Origin: JBEEMU01 sp043778315
GTDB taxonomy: Bacteria; Bacteroidota; Bacteroidia; Chitinophagales; Saprospiraceae
Assembly (NCBI GenBank): GCA_043778315.1
Contig: JAYWGJ010000348.1
Location: 1-17,650, forward strand
Direction of reading: 5' to 3'
DNA: 17,650 bases
The position numbers and the translations under genes were made by a program. Below are positions 14,873 to 17,650 of this stretch, in pieces (within the stretch, counting starts at the first letter, position 1; the number at the start of each line of letters is the position of its first letter). The notes under the pieces are model-generated. The model made no database searches, was not told the origin of the DNA, and saw only the letters and a program-made list of their open reading frames with translations.

Positions 14873-15598
14873 ATGACTGTTTTAAGTGTAAACATTAATA
14901 AAATAGCTTTAATACGCAATGGTCGCGGCGCAGATTATCCTAATTTACTCCAAACGGCATTAGATTGCGAGAAATTTGGAGCGCAAGGTATTACCGTACA
15001 CCCTCGTCCCGACGAAAGACACGTTAAATATAGTGACATACCTATACTTAAAAGCGGAATAACAACCGAGTTAAATGTAGAGGGTTATCCTGACGAACGT
15101 TTTTTGTCTATGGTAATACAAAATTGTCCTGCTCAATGTACATTAGTACCTGATGCACCTGACGCGCTAACATCTGATGGCGGTTGGGACACTATTACAC
15201 ATCAAAACTATCTTACTGAAATAATAGCAAGGCTGCATGAAGCTAAAATAAGGGTTTCTTTATTTGTAAATGCAGACCCTGCAATGGTAGAGGGTGCTAA
15301 AAAAGTAAATGCAGACCGCATCGAGCTTTATACAGGTGCTTATGCACATAGTTTTTATACTAATAAAACTACGGCGGTACTTTCGCATATTGCAGCAGCT
15401 ACTCGCGCTATTGAATGTAGTTTAGGTGTGAACGCAGGACACGACCTTAATTTAGACAATTTGGCATATTACAAAAAATCTTTACCTGCATTAGATGAAG
15501 TAAGCATCGGTCACGCGATAGTATGTGATGCGCTGTATTATGGGCTTCAAAACACCATTCAGTTATACCTAAAAGAGTTGCAACAAGTATATAAATGA
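14873..15598 (+). CDS. pdxJ: Pyridoxine 5'-phosphate synthase
   Basis: 241 residues. A cytoplasmic TIM-barrel enzyme that condenses 1-deoxy-D-xylulose 5-phosphate with 3-amino-2-oxopropyl phosphate (1-amino-acetone 3-phosphate) to pyridoxine 5'-phosphate, the ring-closing step of the DXP-dependent vitamin B6 pathway. Visible motifs: LSVNINKIALIRNGRG (4-19), GITVHPRPDERHV (39-51; catalytic His43, phosphate-binding Arg45 and His50), ELNVEG with Glu70, LVPDAP (91-96), RIELYTG with Glu151, LGVNAGHDLN (184-193, His190) and EVSIGHAI (209-216, phosphate loop). All expected catalytic residues are present and the length is typical. ATG 14873 leaves only three residues before the first strand. Its last codons overlap the GT2 start by ATGA, so the two are translationally coupled. 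Pathway partners pdxA and pdxB/serC are not in the window. Confidence 0.96.
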   Translation: MTVLSVNINKIALIRNGRGADYPNLLQTALDCEKFGAQGITVHPRPDERHVKYSDIPILKSGITTELNVEGYPDERFLSMVIQNCPAQCTLVPDAPDALTSDGGWDTITHQNYLTEIIARLHEAKIRVSLFVNADPAMVEGAKKVNADRIELYTGAYAHSFYTNKTTAVLSHIAAATRAIECSLGVNAGHDLNLDNLAYYKKSLPALDEVSIGHAIVCDALYYGLQNTIQLYLKELQQVYK

Positions 15599-16767
15599 TT
15601 TTTTTAGCTATAATTTTAATTGTATTAAGTACTGCTTACGCCGTAATCATCAACCGTGCAACTGCGTACTGGGACAAAATAACGGATTGGGAGCTGCCCA
15701 AAAGTTACGCGCCTCAAACTCGCATTTCAGTAATAATAGCGATGCGTAACGAAACTGCTAATATTGAAAAAACATTGCTTTCGTTGTCACAATTGCATTA
15801 TGATACTAATTTATTAGAAATCATTATTATTGACGACCATTCTACCGACGATAGTTTTGCCGTTGTACAACCTTTTTTGTATCAATATCCGCATTTTTTT
15901 TATATCAAACAAACGGAAACAAGTCTTATTGGCAAAAAAAATGCCATAAAAACAGGTATAAAAAATGCTACTGGCACGCTAATCATCACTACTGATGCCG
16001 ATTGTACGCACGATACGGATTGGTTATTATATATTACATCTTATTATGAAGCGACGAAAGCGGTAGCTATCGCTGCGCCAATTGCGTTGCACCATGAAAA
16101 AAATATTTTAGGGCTGTTTCAAACCCTCGATACTATTGGTACAATGGGTTTGACGGGTGCGGGCGTACAATCAGGTCGTATTTTGATGTCTAACGGAGCT
16201 AATTTTGTATATGAAAAGCGTGTTTTTGAGGAAGTAGGCGGTTTTGAAGGTAACGAAGGCTTTGCGTCGGGCGATGATGTGTTTTTATTACATAAAATAG
16301 CTCAAAAATACCCGAAAGGCATACACTTTATTAAGCAAAAAGACTTGAAAACCACCGTTTTTACCGAACCGAAACATAGTTGGCACGAGTTTGAGGCGCA
16401 ACGCTTACGCTGGGGAACTAAAAACACTGCTTATACCGATTTCAGCGTCTTGTTTATACTCGGAATAGTCTTTATTTATACATTTTTTTTATTTGTAATG
16501 CCGCTTTGCGCAATTCCGTTTTTGTTATACAATACTATAAATGGAACTATATTTGTGTTTTTATGGTTATTAGCGTTAGCCGCAAAATATGTCACAGATT
16601 TTGTGTTTTTGCGCAAACTGTCGCGCTATTTCAACCGTGCCGATTTACTCGAGTTTCGTATTTTTGTTTCGGCATTCTTTTTGTATATTTTTTATTTGGT
16701 GTATATTGGCACGAAATCCATTTTTTATAAAAAATACGAATGGAAATCACGAATTGATATTCGATGA
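15595..16767 (+). CDS. Membrane GT2 glycosyltransferase
   Basis: 390 residues. A transmembrane helix (2-19) precedes a processive-type GT2 domain: ISVIIAMRNE (44-53), IIIDDHSTDDS (77-87), the metal-binding DAD at 134-136 (TTDADC), a catalytic acidic pair in ASGDDVFLL (224-232), and QRLRW (269-273), the QxxRW motif of cellulose- and hyaluronan-synthase-like enzymes. Three hydrophobic segments follow (roughly 283-312, 315-345, 350-372), so the enzyme is anchored in the inner membrane and may export or lipid-link the glycan it builds. The start codon lies within the pdxJ stop region (4-bp ATGA overlap), so expression follows pdxJ although no functional tie to vitamin B6 is evident. The product sugar cannot be predicted. 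The gene ends shortly before the palindromic repeat cluster. Confidence 0.9.
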   Translation: MIFLAIILIVLSTAYAVIINRATAYWDKITDWELPKSYAPQTRISVIIAMRNETANIEKTLLSLSQLHYDTNLLEIIIIDDHSTDDSFAVVQPFLYQYPHFFYIKQTETSLIGKKNAIKTGIKNATGTLIITTDADCTHDTDWLLYITSYYEATKAVAIAAPIALHHEKNILGLFQTLDTIGTMGLTGAGVQSGRILMSNGANFVYEKRVFEEVGGFEGNEGFASGDDVFLLHKIAQKYPKGIHFIKQKDLKTTVFTEPKHSWHEFEAQRLRWGTKNTAYTDFSVLFILGIVFIYTFFLFVMPLCAIPFLLYNTINGTIFVFLWLLALAAKYVTDFVFLRKLSRYFNRADLLEFRIFVSAFFLYIFYLVYIGTKSIFYKKYEWKSRIDIR

Positions 16768-16777
16768 TATACGGTGT

Positions 16778-16960
16778 AAAATGCTACGGTGCTACGCACC
16801 TTAAAAAAATACATATTTTATCGGATTCTACAAATACTGCGCCGCGCTGCGGCTACTTATAACTCAGAAAAATGCTCGTTAAGGTGCAGCACACCATAGC
16901 ATTTGTAGAAGAATAGTATATAGAGCGATTGTAAAGGTGCAGCGCACCGAAGCATTTTAA
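16778..16960. repeat. Cluster of GGTGC-GCACC palindromic repeats
   Basis: Four related units of palindrome plus tail AGCATTTGTAGAA. Minus-strand units: 16778-16802 (AAGGTGC-GTA-GCACC, then GTAGCATTTT) and a degenerate one at about 16826-16858 with tail GTATTTGTAGAA. Plus-strand units: 16881-16910 (AAGGTGC, then AGCATTTGTAGAA) and 16933-16960 (AAAGGTGCAGCGCACC, then GAAGCATTTT). The two pairs point at each other, so the region can also fold into a large hairpin. The design matches the 1139-1352 cluster, although the sequence differs. The rest of the gap, 16961-17082, shows no feature beyond two copies of CATTTTCAAC. Confidence 0.7.
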
Positions 16961-17082
16961 ACCATCAAAACGTCTAGAATAGAAGGATTACACAACAGAC
17001 TACTTCTGCCACTACGCGGTTTTCGTTCTTACAAAAATAACATTTTCAACCTAAAAATTTTCATTCATTTTCAACAAAAAAC

Positions 17083-17650
17083 ATGGCTTTTACAGACATT
17101 ATGCCTATCGTTACGGGTATCTTTTTGGGTATCGGACTAAGTGCTGCGGCTGGGTTTAGGGTATTTTTACCGTTTTTATGCCTCAGCGTATCGTCGTATT
17201 TTCACATCTGGAACGTTCCTGCGGGAATGCAATGGACGGGAACGCTGCCCGCGTTATTGCTTTTCGGGACGGCTACCGTTTTTGAGTTGGCGGCGTATTA
17301 TATCCCTTGGATTGACAATTTGATGGACACAATTAGTACGCCTGCGGCGGCAATTGCGGGCAGTATTTTGACCGCTTCCGCGCTAACTGACGTGTCACCG
17401 ATGTTGCAATGGTCGGCAGGAATTATCGCTGGCGGCAGTACGGCGGCGGTTTTTAGCAGCAGCACGGCACTCACACGCGCCGCGTCGTCGCTTACTACGG
17501 GCGGCATCGCGAACCCGTTATTGGCAACTACCGAAATTGGCGGCTCGCTGCTCTTTACTTTTGCGGCTTTATTCGCGCCGATTTTTGCAGGTATTACCGT
17601 GATGATTTTGTTTGTTTTTACGGCACGTTTTATTTATAAACGCCTGATAA
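17083..17650 (+). CDS. DUF4126 family membrane protein, 3' end outside the window
   Basis: 189 codons are present and the frame is open at the right edge. It begins MAFTDIMPIVTGIFLGIGLS and continues AAAGFRVFLPFL, the DUF4126 signature at 21-32. Further family motifs are FELAAYYIPWIDNLMDTI (about 67-84), TPAAAIAGSIL (about 86-96), and TTGGIANPL followed by E in ATTEIGGS (about 143-160). Five or so hydrophobic segments mark it as an integral inner-membrane protein. The family has no known activity. The start at ATG 17083 follows an A-rich leader. Only a few residues are probably missing, since a basic RFIYKRL stretch typical of a C-terminal tail has been reached. Confidence 0.88.
   Translation, partial: MAFTDIMPIVTGIFLGIGLSAAAGFRVFLPFLCLSVSSYFHIWNVPAGMQWTGTLPALLLFGTATVFELAAYYIPWIDNLMDTISTPAAAIAGSILTASALTDVSPMLQWSAGIIAGGSTAAVFSSSTALTRAASSLTTGGIANPLLATTEIGGSLLFTFAALFAPIFAGITVMILFVFTARFIYKRLI

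Noticed and set aside
1..17650. tRNA or rRNA genes
   Set aside because: No cloverleaf with a T-loop GTTCRANNC box in a plausible setting and no ribosomal RNA signature was seen on either strand.

Overview
The window looks like a chromosomal segment of a Bacteroidota (Bacteroidetes) bacterium. Signs of this are promoter boxes of the phylum's TAnnTTTG type, a TonB-dependent receptor with an N-terminal carboxypeptidase-regulatory-like domain, a GH3-family adenylate-forming protein, a class of alanine dehydrogenase with an N-terminal extension, an IS110 transposase relic whose best-remembered relatives are from this phylum, almost no Shine-Dalgarno sites, and intergenic palindromic repeats of a type I associate with Bacteroidota. 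Genus cannot be told from the sequence. Genes in 1.5-7.7 kb are visibly richer in G+C than those in 10.3-16.8 kb.

Layout. 1-720 is a decayed IS110 transposase running off the left edge. 721-1550 is non-coding and holds a cluster of short palindromic repeats (1139-1352). A glycosyltransferase fused to a degenerate sugar-transferase-like module (1551-3542, minus) is divergent from a patatin-like phospholipase (3732-4811, plus), which has a well-formed promoter. A 184-bp MITE-like element (4815-4998) separates the phospholipase from alanine dehydrogenase (5062-6282). Then come a 53-residue membrane protein (6595-6756), a perfect 19-bp terminator-like hairpin, and panC starting one base after it (6853-7725). 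A complex inverted-repeat region (7833-8083) precedes two minus-strand genes: a secreted protein of unknown function (8166-8642) and a GT4 glycosyltransferase (8715-9863). On the plus strand follow a TonB-dependent receptor (10284-12725), a GH3-like protein (13100-14614), pdxJ (14873-15598) overlapping a membrane GT2 glycosyltransferase (15595-16767), another palindromic repeat cluster (16778-16960) and a DUF4126 membrane protein cut by the right edge.

The genes do not form one pathway: there is vitamin biosynthesis (pantothenate, pyridoxal phosphate), amino-acid metabolism, three glycosyltransferases for surface or envelope glycans, and an outer-membrane receptor. The only clear operon is pdxJ with the GT2 gene (4-bp overlap).

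The most unusual feature is non-coding. Three AT-rich intergenic regions (about 9907-10283, 12740-13075 and 14755-14838) are built on the same diverged motif repeated at exactly 42 bp. The best-conserved unit, with TCGACTA then TACAYTTGTATTAAG, occurs once in each region and contains a Bacteroidota -7 box. I know of no described element with these properties, though I could not search for one.
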